NCBI GenBank assembly: GCA_905160935.1
Contig: CAJHZI010000304.1
Coordinates: 127,001-191,000 of the forward strand
DNA length: 64,000 nt
Source: Enchytraeus crypticus
Lineage: Eukaryota; Annelida; Clitellata; Enchytraeida; Enchytraeidae
Direction of reading: 5' to 3'
Part shown: positions 1 to 11,929 of the stretch, piece after piece
How the letters are laid out: the number at the start of each line of letters is the position of its first letter
Position numbering within the stretch: position 1 is the first letter of the stretch
Notes under the pieces: model-generated
Databases searched by the model: none
Told to the model about the DNA's origin: nothing
The model's input: only the letters and a program-made list of their open reading frames with translations
Program-made: the position numbers and the translations under genes

Positions 1-665
1 CATAACGCCTCCACTCTTCTCTGTCTTCCGCCTTCCTCTTCATTTCCACATATGAGTGGGTCTTTAAATCATCTAACATACCTAATCTTGGCCTGCCCCT
101 ACCTCTTTTAATAGACCTTCCCCCTCAGAATGTGTCCTACCCATCTCTTCTTCCTATTTCTTAATACATTTATCAACTGTCTATCTTAGCCAATTCTCTC
201 CAGGACTTCCTCATTTGTAACCTTTTGAGTCCAGCTAATCCTCACCATTCTTCTCCAAATCCACATTTCCAATGCCTCCAGTTTTCTAATATCTTCCTTT
301 GTTAAGGTCCATGTTTCACATCCATACAATAGCGTGGTCCAAACCAAAGTTTTCACTAGCTTTATCTTTGTGTCTTTCCTTAGACTTTTTGTTAATAGTT
401 ATTTTCTACTGCCAAAGGCCGCTTTTGCTTGTGCAATCCTACTGCATATTTCTGTCTCACATTTCCCATCATCGGTTATAGTATGACCCAAATATTTGAA
501 ACTCCTTACCTGTTTCAATTTCGTACCATTTAGTGTGATATTAACTTCACCTTTATTATTGGACACTCTCATAACCTTGGTCTTTTTTATATTAATCTTC
601 ATGCCATATCTTAGGGCCGTATCATTCAGCCTATCCATTATCTTATGCAGTCCAGTCAATCTCTG
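1..665 (-). mobile_element. RTE-like LINE, reverse transcriptase C-terminal fragment
   Basis: On the minus strand this encodes the C-terminal part of a non-LTR retrotransposon ORF2 downstream of the catalytic fingers/palm. Visible landmarks are KINIKKTKVM, FKYLGHTIT, AQAKAAFGSRK, LLYGCETWTLTKEDI, WIWRRMVRISW and NRKKRWVGHILRG, which are typical of the RTE/BovB-like endonuclease-reverse transcriptases common in invertebrates. It is dead: a stop follows GSRK near 399, another follows LERIG near 190, and there are further lesions before the window edge. The sibling fragment at 27135-27224 has GAA where the first stop (TAA) lies, so that stop is a point mutation. The element probably continues beyond position 1. 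Clade assignment is from motif memory only. Confidence 0.8.
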
Positions 666-682
666 CAGGAAAAGAGTAAGTT

Positions 683-1000
683 TAAAATAAACGGAAATCG
701 AGAGATAAATGAAGCCTCTGTATTTATAAGGGAGGGTCCATATAGATAACGGAAGCCTCTGCATTTATATGAGAGGGTCTATATAGATAAAGGAAGCCTC
801 TGTATTATATGAGAGGGTCTATACAGATAAAGGAAGCCTCTGTGTTATATGAGAGGGTCTATACAGATATAGGAATCTCTATACATATATGAAAGAATCT
901 ATAGTCTAATGGATAAAGGGAGCCTCTATATTTCTATGAAACGGTCTATACTGCTAGAGGAAGTATTGGTATTTACATGGTTTATATAGTTAAAGACTTA
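683..1000. repeat. 40-41 bp minisatellite
   Basis: Tandem units carrying GAAGCCTCTGTATTTATATG and AGAGGGTCTATA start at 711, 752, 793, 833 and 873, then decay toward 1000. The same array recurs at 40548-40880, inside the left flank of unit 3, so it predates the segmental duplication. Confidence 0.85.
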
Positions 1001-1104
1001 AAGAAAGCCTCTCTATTTAAATGAGAGTATCTGCAAATCTCTTTCATTATGACAGCTTCGTCCAATCAATGTCTTGACATGAGGTTGACCATAACGCTAA
1101 TAAT

Positions 1105-1315
1105 TTCTTAGTAGCGTATGGGTACGTCATGAAGTTTTAAATGACAGATCCTGAGGTGAATTGAACTCTCGCGGGTTCGAATCGCAGTCGCGCTGATCTG
1201 AGAGTAAAATCTCGGATATTCACCGGACTGGCTACACGGAAAATGGACTAAATTGCCTAACGGTTTAATCTTGTAGTAGTGAAAAGTGATAGATATCAAC
1301 ATAGTTGATCATTTT
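1105..1315 (+). mobile_element. SINE family A (tRNA-like head), copy 1
   Basis: There is an A-box-like TAGCGTATGGGTA near 1111 and a B-box GGTTCGAATC near 1173. About 130 bp of conserved body follows, ending in TATCAACATAGTTGATC. The spacing suits a class II (long variable arm) tRNA ancestor such as Leu or Ser. Sister copies lie at about 11930, 38245, 40950, 50400, 60290 and 62785. Confidence 0.75.
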
Positions 1316-1639
1316 ACTATATTGCGTGTTTACTTTTTTTAACTAACAAATGTAAGATACAAATGTAAATGTATGTTGCTTTAAGCATCATTCCACAGTG
1401 GCGCTACAAGTGCATCTTGTTCTATGCTCGATTTAATAGAACAGTTTTGAGTTACTTCTGGAATCAATAAAGGGATAGATCAAACTGTCGCATACTGACA
1501 GGAAGATTATTCCAAACAGTTGGTCCAGATATGTAGTATGCCCAGGTACCCATATTTGTTCTAGCCCGTGGAACGCAGAGAATTCCAGATTTAACAGAAC
1601 TCGAGATCTTGCGCTCCTCCAACGTAGGCACTAATACGC

Positions 1640-1780
1640 ATGTATAAAGCTGGTAAAGCTAAGGTTAACGTCAGTTTCCTCACTCGAAAACGATGTCAAT
1701 GACGGGTGAGCCCAAAAACCCGCACCTACTGATCCGCGGTCGAATTACTTACCGACTTCGCCACTGACTCCAGCCGTGTA
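1640..1780 (-). mobile_element. SINE family B, copy 1
   Basis: Reverse complement of the family whose best copy is at 26788-26912: an A-box-like TGGCGATATCGGTA, a B-box GGTTCAAATCC and a conserved tail CACTGACATCGCTTTCGAG. It is shared with unit 3 at 41485-41615, so the insertion predates the duplication. The B-box is mutated in this copy. Confidence 0.7.
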
Positions 1781-1877
1781 AACAGTTAGGTATAGAGGCG
1801 CCTGTTTGTATAGATAAGGGAATAACCCTAACCTTCTTACTCTCTATTTTCTTTATAACTCTCTCCCACTCCCATTT

Positions 1878-2432
<555 letters not shown>

Positions 2433-2790
2433 GAATCACATGGGTTTCCCAGCATGTGATTAACTTGGGCCATAGTCACATGGGTTCAGGATGGGATTCC
2501 CTTCAGGTTATATAAATCTGGAACCACTATATGTAGGGCTCGGGTGAGTTTGCAGTTTTGGAATACCCATAATAACTTTTTATGGGTCACGTTATTGAAA
2601 TGATGAGCTAACTCCATTTAGCAAGATATCAATTAGAAAATTAAATTACTTATGTAATTGGTAATCAAGTGCGCTGCCTTAATTATAACTTATTGCAAGA
2701 CTACGCATCGATTACAACCCGTAATCGATGCGAACATTTAAGAATAACGTTCCATCACGCTGGGGATAATTTTCAGTCAAAGCTGCATGT

Positions 2791-2875
2791 CAAAATTCGG
2801 ATTTCCGAAGTAGTCGCCCATCCTCGCCCATCCATATACTATCTGTGCCCGATGTAGCTTAACTTCGATATTTGA
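2791..2875 (-). repeat. 5S rRNA-like pseudogene segment, copy 1
   Basis: The reverse complement resembles the internal promoter and 3' half of eukaryotic 5S rRNA: CGAAGTTAAGC, then TCGGGC, then a TAGTATATGGATGGGCGA core where 5S has TAGTACTTGGATGGGTGA. About ten extra bases interrupt the GGGCGA region. The 5S 5' third is not evident. A less rearranged sister is at 51161-51235. It may be a 5S-derived SINE head or a pseudogene carried in the duplicated unit. Confidence 0.6.
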
Positions 2876-2989
2876 TTCGCCGCTAAACTAAAAATAAAAG
2901 ATCAAAGTTAATAAAAGGTAAAAGTTTTATTTGAAAATATTAACAATAGCCTGAGATATTCAAACTTTTTGCGGGTGTTATCTTTTTTT

Positions 2990-3260
2990 ACTCACCCTGT
3001 ATATATATACATATATACAGGGTATATGTATGTATCACTTACATCTTTAGCCTATGAGTCACCAAAGCTATATGCAGCCTCTAGGCTATAGCTTGAGAAA
3101 GTGTGGCTTCTGAGGTGGTTTTCCCTTTCGTCCTTTGTCGCCCCTCACGACAAGTGCAGTTAACGGTTAGACTATTTTTTTCAGTGTCCCGATCACACGG
3201 GAAGCAATAGATATACTTTAGGCTAACGTTTAGGCACATGCTTCAATTATAATTTAGAGA
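2990..3260 (-). mobile_element. SINE D/E-like fragment in the FBXL downstream flank
   Basis: The reverse complement starts with a CCCGTGTGATCGGGACACTG-type head followed by a TTGTCGTGAGGGGCGAC core, diverged from the heads of families D and E. It is paralogous to 52090-52370 (unit 4) and related to 30158-30480 (unit 2), so it is an ancestral part of the repeated unit. Confidence 0.5.
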
Positions 3261-3852
3261 TTTATTTATTTAGATCACCAAAAAGACATCTCATTATTAG
3301 ATTAGCAAAGAAATCTCATTTATTATTATGTAGCCATTTTTTACAGGAAAAACCAAATTATTCCATCATGAATAGCCTTTCCCGACAGATTATAATATAA
3401 AGTTCAAAGTAACGCAGATGTGAGACATTCATTTAAAACTTATTCCCAATAAGATAATAATCTAATTAGTTAAACATTCAATCACGGTTTTACTCAAATT
3501 ACTTTCAATGATTGTCTCGATTTAGTTCATCATAACAACAAACACATACAGTGAGTAGTAAGCGACAACATGCTAGCCAAGAGAGTTATCTTACTTAGAA
3601 ATAGACTATTATTAGACAACACGTGCTTATTTATTGGTTAATAATACAGTTCACAGTGCAAATTAATTATAGGAAATCTTTTAAAAGTTATACGAAATGT
3701 ATCTACATAAAATTGGACCTAGCAAACAATTAGAAATTTAAAATGATAGCGCAGGAAATTAACGTAGTCCTATTGTAATAATCCTGATGTATTGAGAGTA
3801 GCTACAAAACAGTCTGTATCGCATCCTCACTTCAATAGTCGAAATCTGAAGA
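3261..3852. other. FBXL copy 1 downstream flank (3' UTR candidate)
   Basis: AT-rich, no coding potential seen. The last 200 bp before the stop codon are nearly identical to 53135-53323 next to FBXL copy 4, with only a few mismatches. That is closer than the upstream coding region, and fits recent exchange or gene conversion between units 1 and 4. Confidence 0.6.
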
Positions 3853-5448
3853 CTAAACATCATCATCATCAGCATCAACGTCGTCCTGATCGTCGTCACT
3901 CCCTTCAAAATCATATAGTATACTGAGTGGAGGATACTTGACTCCATTATACTTATCTTTAATCGTCTTTATGGTCATTCTCAACCCCTCCGGTAAATGT
4001 TGCTTTCCATACTCCTGAGCCTCTCTGCTCGCTTTAGTCCCTCCAAGCTCAATTTCACAGTCTCTTTTGATCTCGTCCTTTCTCAGCGCTTCACACAGTA
4101 ACGTGACTGAATCCCGGTTGATCCTTGGACATCCGTACAGATCAACCTCCTTCAGGTTTGGGCACGCCTTTATCAGACTGACCAGTCCATTGTTTCCTAT
4201 GTTGGTGTACTGAGCTGTGAAACGCTGAAGTTTACACTGCTTGAATGTGGCGAGACAGTTGTCTGTGATCTCATTACAACAGCTGATATTTAGATCAGTC
4301 AGGCGTGGGCATTGACTAACCACGCCTCTCACTCCTACGTCACTGACTTGTCTGCTGTAATATTTGTTGATAGGTATTACAGTCAGAGCCTCTAGTCCAC
4401 GACAACCTCGAGCTACTGCTAGGAGAACGTAATCGTGTAGAAGTGTGCAGAATCTCATCGAGAATCTTTTCAGTCTCGAGAAGTTTGATATCTTAAGAAT
4501 TGCTTGACTGGACTTGGCTCTTCCTCTAATTTTTCCACTCAGCTCCAAGACCTCGAGTGATTTACTGAAGGAGGCACCTGTGAGGTATTGCACAGCTTGA
4601 GAAGAAAGTCGTGAACAGTCGATAATGATCAGTTCTTTCAGATTGGGACATCTAGAGGACAGGTGAGCAATACTTTTGCTCTTCAGATTACAGAGTCTGA
4701 TCAGTTTTAACGTCGTTAGTTCATGACCGTATGCTTTCATGAACGATCCAGTAATTCTGCTGTTGAAGACTATTTTTAGATGCCTCAGTTTTGGACAACC
4801 TTCTACAATACTCTTGAACACCACGTCAGATGGTGAGAGTCCAACTACCGAGAAATCCTGCAGGTTCTGTAGTGTCGCCACACCTTCGAATCCACGATCA
4901 GTCAGGATTGGTCCTTTGAGCTCCAGTTGACGTAGATGAGGATTTCGTTCAGTTATCAGCAGTAGAGTGCTGCTCGAGATGTGTAAAGCAAGCGGTCCAA
5001 CGAGTCTGACAGACTTGAGGTTCACACACCCCTTCTCAATCATTTCACCGATATCATCATCGACATCATCACACCCTCCTCTGGTCTCGGGGAACGGTAT
5101 TCCGTTCCACGAATTTCCGCTTAGAATTATCTCTTCTGTACACAGCTCTTCAACGTGGAAAGTTTGCTTCAACCCCCACTGACGCTTAGCAAAGTCTCTC
5201 CATGTAGTACAAACCTTTTCCAACTTGACGAGGTCTGGAGGATTCAGGTGGTCAAAGATGAGATGCATTATGTCACTGTTGAGTTGAAGTATCGGAGCTT
5301 CCTGAACGACCTCACGTGATTTCTCGCTGTTGATTGAACTGATGTCATTGCTTACAGCGCTGATTCTGTTATCTGATGATGCCACTTTTGTTATTCCCAT
5401 AAAACTGAACAAAAATATGAAATACATTACTGGGAAATAATCATCCAT
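3853..5448 (-). CDS. F-box/LRR (FBXL-type) protein, copy 1
   Basis: Predicted substrate adaptor of an SCF-type ubiquitin ligase. It is an intronless ORF of 531 aa. The frame is open upstream to 5568 but only from a TTG; I chose the ATG at 5448 because the paralogs start at the same MDDY/MADY position. From the N-terminus: a hydrophobic stretch (about residues 5-20), a Ser/Asn-rich linker, an F-box (about 54-92; IMHLIFDHL and VCTTWRDFAKRQW), then cysteine-containing LRRs of the Skp2/AMN1 style (CPKLRHLKI, CPNLKELIIIDC, CPRLTDLNISCCNEITD, CPNLKEVDLYGCPRI) to about 465, and an Asp-rich tail of about 18 aa. The hydrophobic N-terminus is unusual for a cytosolic or nuclear F-box protein and may be a membrane anchor. 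The target is unknown. No frame damage is visible. Confidence 0.88.
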   Translation of the reverse strand: MDDYFPVMYFIFLFSFMGITKVASSDNRISAVSNDISSINSEKSREVVQEAPILQLNSDIMHLIFDHLNPPDLVKLEKVCTTWRDFAKRQWGLKQTFHVEELCTEEIILSGNSWNGIPFPETRGGCDDVDDDIGEMIEKGCVNLKSVRLVGPLALHISSSTLLLITERNPHLRQLELKGPILTDRGFEGVATLQNLQDFSVVGLSPSDVVFKSIVEGCPKLRHLKIVFNSRITGSFMKAYGHELTTLKLIRLCNLKSKSIAHLSSRCPNLKELIIIDCSRLSSQAVQYLTGASFSKSLEVLELSGKIRGRAKSSQAILKISNFSRLKRFSMRFCTLLHDYVLLAVARGCRGLEALTVIPINKYYSRQVSDVGVRGVVSQCPRLTDLNISCCNEITDNCLATFKQCKLQRFTAQYTNIGNNGLVSLIKACPNLKEVDLYGCPRINRDSVTLLCEALRKDEIKRDCEIELGGTKASREAQEYGKQHLPEGLRMTIKTIKDKYNGVKYPPLSILYDFEGSDDDQDDVDADDDDV

Positions 5449-5927
5449 TTTTTGTATTACTTTTAAGTATACATGCTTAAACCCTTGTTTGCCGTATTTG
5501 TAACTGAGAAAAAGGAATGAACTTAGGAGAATAACGGGAAGGAATAGGTAAGCCAACCCAGAAAGCAAGCTTTGCTGGTGCCATATACTACATGTAACAA
5601 TTGGAGGATCACGAATTTTTTAAGGGAGGTGGGGGTGAAAATTATTTGGGGCAGTGTCTACATTTTTACTTACGCCTTCGCATCCTTCGGGACAGAGTTC
5701 AGTGTCTACTTACAAACTTTTTACTCTTATATTTTACAATTTTACTACCATCCTCGCTATCTCCGGAACTGAAATTATTGATTAAATGTTTACCGGTGGA
5801 AGTGAAATGGATGATGGCTCCATCAGATCGTGAAGTGTACTTAAAATATTTACTATGAAGAGCCCTTGATTCAAGAAACTATTAATTTGTTGATCTACTG
5901 AGTGCTCATTTTGAAACGTGGAAGCGG
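5449..5927. promoter_or_regulatory. FBXL copy 1 upstream region
   Basis: Conserved in all four units (33503-33960, 44 bp-scale indels; 45150-45625; 54920-55365 before it diverges). The open frame on the minus strand continues from 5448 to 5568 with a second hydrophobic stretch but no ATG; the other units break this frame, so I treat it as 5' flank or UTR. No TATA box or other promoter element can be assigned with confidence. Confidence 0.4.
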
Positions 5928-6420
5928 TAGAGGTGGGTAGTAACTAGTTAAAAGTTAGAATCTAAAAGTTTAACTGTTTCTTTTCGATATATTAAAAATT
6001 AACTGGTGTTGTAAGAAGTACTCAGCAAAATACTTGAAGTAAAATTAGCCTAACTGGTTAGTAAAAGTAAAAGGTACTTTATCAGAATTTTACTTCAGAA
6101 AAAAGTAAAAGTAGGCCTACTCAACAAAAACGTAGTAATTTTAAGTAAAAAGTAAAAGTACTCTAAATTTTAAAGAAAATATATTAAGCTTATACTAGAG
6201 TAGAAAAGTTTTACACGTTCTTAAGTTAGTTAAGTTAGTTCTTGATTTAATTCTAATTAAAAACGGAAACTTTAAACTCTTTAAACTCTGAAGTTTCTGC
6301 ACAAAAAAATATTCGACTCACATGCGCACGCTTATATATAGGCTATTGGATGTTAAAATGTTACATTTGACTTAATTTTGCTTTTACAATTAAATAAAAT
6401 TAACATGGTTAACTCAGACT

Positions 6421-6425
6421 CTCTG

Positions 6426-6457
<32 letters not shown>

Positions 6458-6760
6458 TCAATTGTCCTACCAATCAAGTACGAAGCAGGTCCATGTAGGT
6501 CGAAGCAGGTTTATATTCCTACTCCCATGCTGCCTTCAATACATTCACGCTCCTTCAAGAGCACTCCATCGACTAACCAGTTAATCTATGCTGAAGAGGC
6601 TATGAATTACGCACACCTTAATTTAGCCGACAGCTTAAATAGGAATAATATGACTTCTGAGATGATTTCCCGTTGTCGTTCTCAGATTCTAATTAGTCGC
6701 TTCATACGAAACATGTAGTTTATGAATGGTTCATTCTTCTGAATCTCGAACACAACACAA
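6421..6760 (-). mobile_element. (CT)n-tailed SINE-like repeat inside the hAT block
   Basis: (CT)n followed by GTCCTACCAATCAAGTACGA, then a body containing CTTCAAGAGCACTCCATCGA and GATTTCCCGTTGTCGTTCTC. It is a diverged relative of SINE D in reverse orientation. Orthologous positions are 46575-46830 and 56720-57060, so it inserted before the unit duplication. Confidence 0.5.
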
Positions 6761-7077
6761 CTCAGACTCGTTAATATAAAAATAATCATTGACATATTGG
6801 CAAGATCCACAAAGTATACCTGAAGATTCATGATTTAGGTTTTTATATTTATGCTATCGTAATTAACTAGAGCAAAACTATTTTAAATAAAGTTTATTTT
6901 TTGAATTTTTGATAATTATGTTCTATCACATTCATTTACCAAACCTACTGAATATATAGTGAAATACTGAAAAATCTTTAGGACTACTGAAGATTTTTAA
7001 ATCAGAGTCAAATAAGGCAAACCACAAATCCAAAAGCCAAAAATCTATATGCATAGGCCTATGGGTTATGTACTCTA

Positions 7078-9069
7078 TTTTTAACAATATTTATAATTTC
7101 CAAATAAAAAATCAATTTTTCTAAAACCTACCACTCCCAGTGAAGTTTTAAATGCATTAATGGCTCTCAAAGAAACCAATTCTACAGGACAAGATAAGAT
7201 ACCAAATAAAATTCTTCAACTTTCTGCTTACATTATTGCTGACCCTCTATCCTATAAAATTAACAGTAGTTTTAGTTCAGGAATTTTCCCTTCTTGTTTT
7301 AAAACTGCTAAAGTTATCCCAATTTATAAATCCGGCAAGAGCGATGATGTGCAAAATTATAGGCCAATCTCACTTTTAAATAATGTAAGCAAAATTTTTG
7401 AGAAATTAATGTATAATCGAATTACAGTATACTTAGATAAATTTAAATTGATTTGTGATAACCAATTTGGATTTAGGAAAGGACATTCAACCGTCGATGC
7501 TATATTTAGTAGTCTAAATATGATTCGTTCAAATAAAGGGAAAACCATGCATACAATTGGGGTATTCCTTGATCTTAGCAAGGTCTTCGACACGGTGGAT
7601 CACGGTATACTCTTACATAAACTACAACACTATGGCATATGAGGTTTATCGCTTCAATGGCTCAAAACCTACTTGTCAAATAGATTTCAATATACTGTAA
7701 TAGGACAAACCATTTCAACCATCAAACCAGTTACTGTTGGTGTTCCACAAGGATCTATTCTAGGGCCCTTGCTATTCTTAATATATATCAATGATATCCA
7801 AAATGCATGTCCTGAAATCTCACTTAAACTTTTTGCTGATGATTCTAATGCTTTTATAAACAGTAGCAACCTGACTGATCTATTTTCTTTAGCTAACCAT
7901 ACCAGTTCAAGATTAAATCATTGGTTTCAAAAAAATCGCTTAACGGCAAACTCTAAAAAATATGCTTATATTGTTTTCTTCCCTAACAAAGAGGATGAAG
8001 ATTATATAAAAGGAGAAAAACTTGAGATAGTGCTTGATAAAAATCCAATTTCTAGGGTAAAACACATAAAGTTCCTTGGAATAGAAATTGACGAGCAATT
8101 GTCCTTTAAAAACCATGTTGATACCGTTGTGAAGAAGATAAAAAGTGCTAACTGTTTATTATTCAATCGTAGAGACAATATTACCATGCCTTGCCGTAGG
8201 AATTTATATTTTCCAATGATCCACTCTCGCATTAGCTACTGCATTGAAGTGTATGGACACGCTTCCTGGAACATCTTGCAGCCCTTACACATTGAATGTA
8301 ACAGAGTACTAAGAACGTTGCAAGGAATACACCGCTTTAGTAATGTCAAAAATTTATACACTTCTTTCAATATTCTGCCAATCCATTTATTACATAAATT
8401 TTGTTCAGCGAAACTTATTCATAAGTGTCTATATAACAGATCATCCTCATCCACAGCAATGGCAAACATTTGTTATCTCAATCATGCTCACTACCCCACA
8501 AGACTATACGGATCCAGCTATCTTTGTAAGAAATCCTCTGCCACTTTTTATAAATCATATGTCAATGATGCTTGTACAAACTGGAACGAAATTCCAACTT
8601 CCATTAGAAACATCAGCTCTCTCCCAACATTCTCTTATTAATACAAACATTATTTGCTTAATAGCTGGTAATCTTCCACTTCTAACCAAACACTCGTACA
8701 TTTTATGATAATTTAGCTAACTTAATGTAAATTAATTTAAATTTTCTTTTTTTCAATGATTGTATATCGGACTCTCTCAGAGTCTTTTGCCGGAAAACGA
8801 TACTGGAGTAAAAACTGGGTGTTCAACCGGATAGGATGCCATGCGTCCTCTTTGATGGCCTAGTTTTTATTCAATTTATTATATATATTTTTTGTTTTAG
8901 TTTTATTTGTGAACTTACAGGACGTATTTCTGCACTTACATGACGTATTGCACTTATTACTCAGATTCTGATGACGCCTATTTAATTTTTTTCATGCGTT
9001 CATTGTTGTGATTACTAGGTGAAATTTTGTGAAAATATAACATATTTCTCTCTCTCTCTCTCTTTCTCC
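7078..9069 (+). mobile_element. Jockey/CR1-like LINE insertion specific to unit 1
   Basis: Units 3 and 4 run continuously across this point (near 47330 and 57387), while unit 1 is split by about 1992 bp, which defines the insertion by paralogous empty sites. The insert is a 5'-truncated non-LTR retrotransposon with a reverse transcriptase ORF (7097-8671), then a 3' region with TTTTGCCGGAAAACGATACT and AT-rich sequence, then a (CT)n tract at 9044-9066. No clear target duplication was identified. Confidence 0.8.
7097..8671 (+). pseudogene. Non-LTR reverse transcriptase (Jockey/CR1 superfamily), broken
   Basis: One frame runs from 7097 to 8671 with two in-frame stops: TGA at 7640-7642 (after LQHYGI) and TAA at 8639-8641 (before YKHYLLNSW). 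Motifs in order: GQDKIPNKIL, VIPIYKSGK, NYRPISLLN, NQFGFRKGHST, VFLDLSKVFDTVDH, GVPQGSILGPLLFLIYIND, and the catalytic LFADD followed by SNAF. The catalytic aspartates are kept (FLDL and FADD). The endonuclease domain and the RT N-terminus are missing because of 5' truncation. With only two stops and no obvious frameshift it is one of the younger LINE copies here, and it agrees with the unit-1-only insertion. Confidence 0.88.
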
Positions 9070-10092
9070 ATGTCTGATGTTAAGCAAAAAATATTTGAAG
9101 ATGACTATTCCTACACAATTATTCTAATAAGTTTCCTGTTAGATATTGAATGTAGGCCCTATCTAAAACTTTCAATTTCTAATTTTAGAAGAACCAGATT
9201 CTCAAATAGTTTTACCGTCACTCGATTCGCTTCTGCGTCACATCTAACATAGCAGTACAACTAAATAATGGTTTAACAGCCGCAAAATAATAATAATACT
9301 ACTAATAGTAGAGGTTTAGCGTCCGTTTCCTCATCCAAGCACTATGTCAGGAACGTCCCCACAGCACTAAGCCTACTACAGATCAAAAGCGGGGGGGGGG
9401 GGGTAAGTATAAACACTAGCATCAGATTTTAATAAACTAAAAGGAAGCGAGTTCAATGTTCCGATGAAAGCCTGTTTGTGCATAGGAAGACAGACACGGT
9501 GCGCCTCGATCTAATGAGTGATACGTAGGCTACATGTTTTAATTGAATTTGTTCAAATTTAGCTTTAGGGGCCTAAACCTTTATTCCGCCTGACAGTCTC
9601 GGAGTAAGATAGTCATTAGCAATCAATCATGGAGCTATATAAAACACTATATAGACGTTATCCTCTGAACAATCACAAATTTTAATATTGCACTAAACCT
9701 CAATGCCCTATTTACGATAGGCCTATCCTTAACTAGACAACTAAGGCGAATAGGCCTACAGGTGTGTGAGGTAGCTGAATGGCTTTGATTTACGTCACAC
9801 ACCTGATTTAGTGCAGTTACCGCATTGCGCTAACAAAACTACAGATATGATAAGATATGTTAAATGATAAGATATGTTAAAGACTTTTTTAATTAGTAAA
9901 AATTTTGGGAAAGGTATAAATACAGTTTTCAAAAAGTAACGCGCCGGCTAAAAGTCAATGCAGAAAGTACTACGAAAATTACTTCGTTATAAGTAAGAAG
10001 TACTCAGATAAACTGGGTACAAAAGTAAGCTATTGCTCGAGTACTCTTTAGTTGTAACGAAATATTTTTTACTTCGTTACTTTACTACACTG

Positions 10093-10253
10093 AGATTAAT
10101 AGATTCTTTTATGCACATGAAAAGATTAATTACTTTTTAAATTGCAACTTACACAAATTAACTGCTTGTTTAGTTAGCGACTGACTGACTCTAGAAAGCA
10201 AACTCCGCTTATGAACGTAGCCTGTACCTTGGACCTGCCACTTGGTATATTAA

Positions 10254-10291
<38 letters not shown>

Positions 10292-11929
10292 TTTAAATTT
10301 ATCAATTCAGTAATTAAAATATTGCTTAGATTCTGATGATTGATAAGGCCCACATGCAAACACTTGCGAAAAGTCAACACAAAGAACCTAGGCCTACATG
10401 CATGATTAATTATCGTAGTGTAGAAGAGAAATTGCTGCAGTGCACGTAGGCTTGACTTGATGAATGGCTTTAGTTCTTGTCGACAATCAGCTAAAAGTTC
10501 GCAAAGTTTTTAATAAACTGATTTTTCAAAATTTATTATACATTGCTTAAAGCATGATTATTTAAAAAGTCGTAGCTAAAATAAATAGCAGAAGTTAGAC
10601 TACAGAAATATTGAGAAAATTTAAGCAACACATACCTATTTATCGTAGTGAAGAAGAGAAATTGCTGCAGTGCTGGTATATATCAAATGAAAACTCGTCG
10701 TATTCCTGTCGTCGATCGTCTCTATCAGCTGAAAATTCTTGAATGAAGTTAATAAATAATTTGGCTTTATTCTAGGGAGACCAACATAAAACATAAAACA
10801 TAAAGTCATAAAACATAAAGATTACGTTCAAACTTTAACCCAATCAAAATGAACGTTCTAGAGTTCTCAACCAATCAGAGATCAGGGCGCTACGATAAAA
10901 CTGACAATGAAACTCATAAAATCCTGCGTAAAAGTCATTAAGTCATCGTTCACGTGACGACGCTACAGCTGATAGTCGTTTGCTTCCAAATCATGCATTG
11001 AGAACAATGATATATCCTAGAAAATTATTAATTGTTCCTTAAATTGACATTTGTATTGGCATTTACCCTATAGAAGCTAATGATTACATACCACTGAAAA
11101 GCATTTTTGCATTTTTTATCGTCTAATACGAAAGATAGAGAACTATGTTTTATTTCAAAAAGAAACACCTTGAAAGCGATTTTACGCATTTAACATTAAA
11201 CTGCTAGAATCGACAATGCAAAAATCAACATTTAACATACCGAGTCCGACCTTCACCTCTTATTGTCTGTTTACTTACTTCCTATTGGCTATATCGTTCA
11301 ACCTTGACAAGGAATCGTCACACTTTTACGGGGAATAACATACACTGTAAGCCAGTACACTGATATTTCACCCAAACACGCGGTAGGCCAATTAACCGAC
11401 TTCCATTGTTAGTCAATTACGACGACAATAACAACGCAATTGACAAAAAAGGCCAGTAGAACTTAAAGTAGGCCCCTAGACCCCTGGTAAAAATTCCTGC
11501 CTACATTCTCTTTTACGCTTCATAAAATAATTCATTACGCCTAATATAGATTCTTATCATCTGATGTGGTTTCCCTACTATTAGGAGCGGGTCCTTCCGA
11601 TCCAAGAAGTTTTTGAAGTAGGGACCAGAATTTTTCTTGAAGGTGTTCACATTTTTAACTTTAAATCATAAGATATTCTTATATCTTCTTGCCTTTTTCC
11701 TTCAGAAATAATCTGACTAGCTTTTTTAGTTTTTCTCTTAGTTGAACTTTAGTATGTGCGGGGTTCAAATCCTAGGCTCGCCCGTCACTGACATCGTTTT
11801 CGAGTGAGGAAACTGACGTTAACATTTGCTTTTACCAGCTTTTAGTCGTTCAGACGTTCAACTGTTTCTTTAGTTCATTTTTTTTATCTAGCAACATCCG
11901 TAATTTAAACTATAGATCAATAGACGGTT
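10093..11929. other. Conserved non-coding block shared by the four units (unit 1)
   Basis: Contains (GA)n at 10257-10287, paired GAAGAAGAGAAATTGCTGCA words near 10425 and 10650, CCAATCAGAGATCAGGGCGC near 10871, TTCACGTGACGACGCTACAG near 10949, and CTTCCTATTGGCTATATCGT near 11278. Counterparts are 36190-38240, 48464-50400 and 58465-60290. No ORF is conserved among the four copies. It could be the body of an old transposon or the ancestral intergenic DNA of the repeated unit. Confidence 0.55.
11748..11850 (+). mobile_element. SINE family B fragment
   Basis: Starts at AGTATGTGCGGGGTTCAAAT, just before the B-box, and continues through CACTGACATCG to TTAACATTTGC. The A-box half is missing. The same truncated insertion is at 60105-60215 in unit 4 but not in units 2 or 3, which links units 1 and 4. 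Confidence 0.7.

Larger units (their letters stand above)
5928..10092. mobile_element. Tol2-like hAT element, unit 1 (non-autonomous)
   Basis: The left end begins TAGAGGTGGGTAGTAACTAG and is followed by repeated AGTAAAAGTAAAAGGTACTT words. The right end, read inward, starts CAGTGTAGTAAAGTAACGAA and has the same AGTACTT/GTAACGAAGTA style. This subterminal pattern is characteristic of Tol2-like hAT transposons. Equivalents lie at 45626-48463 and 56225-58464. No transposase was found, and no 8-bp target duplication is visible at these borders, so the outer limits are approximate. About 2 kb of this copy is the LINE inserted at 7078-9069. Confidence 0.6.

Noticed and set aside
5449-5568. N-terminal extension of FBXL copy 1 with a second hydrophobic segment
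   Set aside because: It has no ATG, only a TTG, and the other units do not keep the frame open.
7357-7593. Antisense ORFs within the LINE
   Set aside because: Shadow frames of the reverse transcriptase on the other strand.
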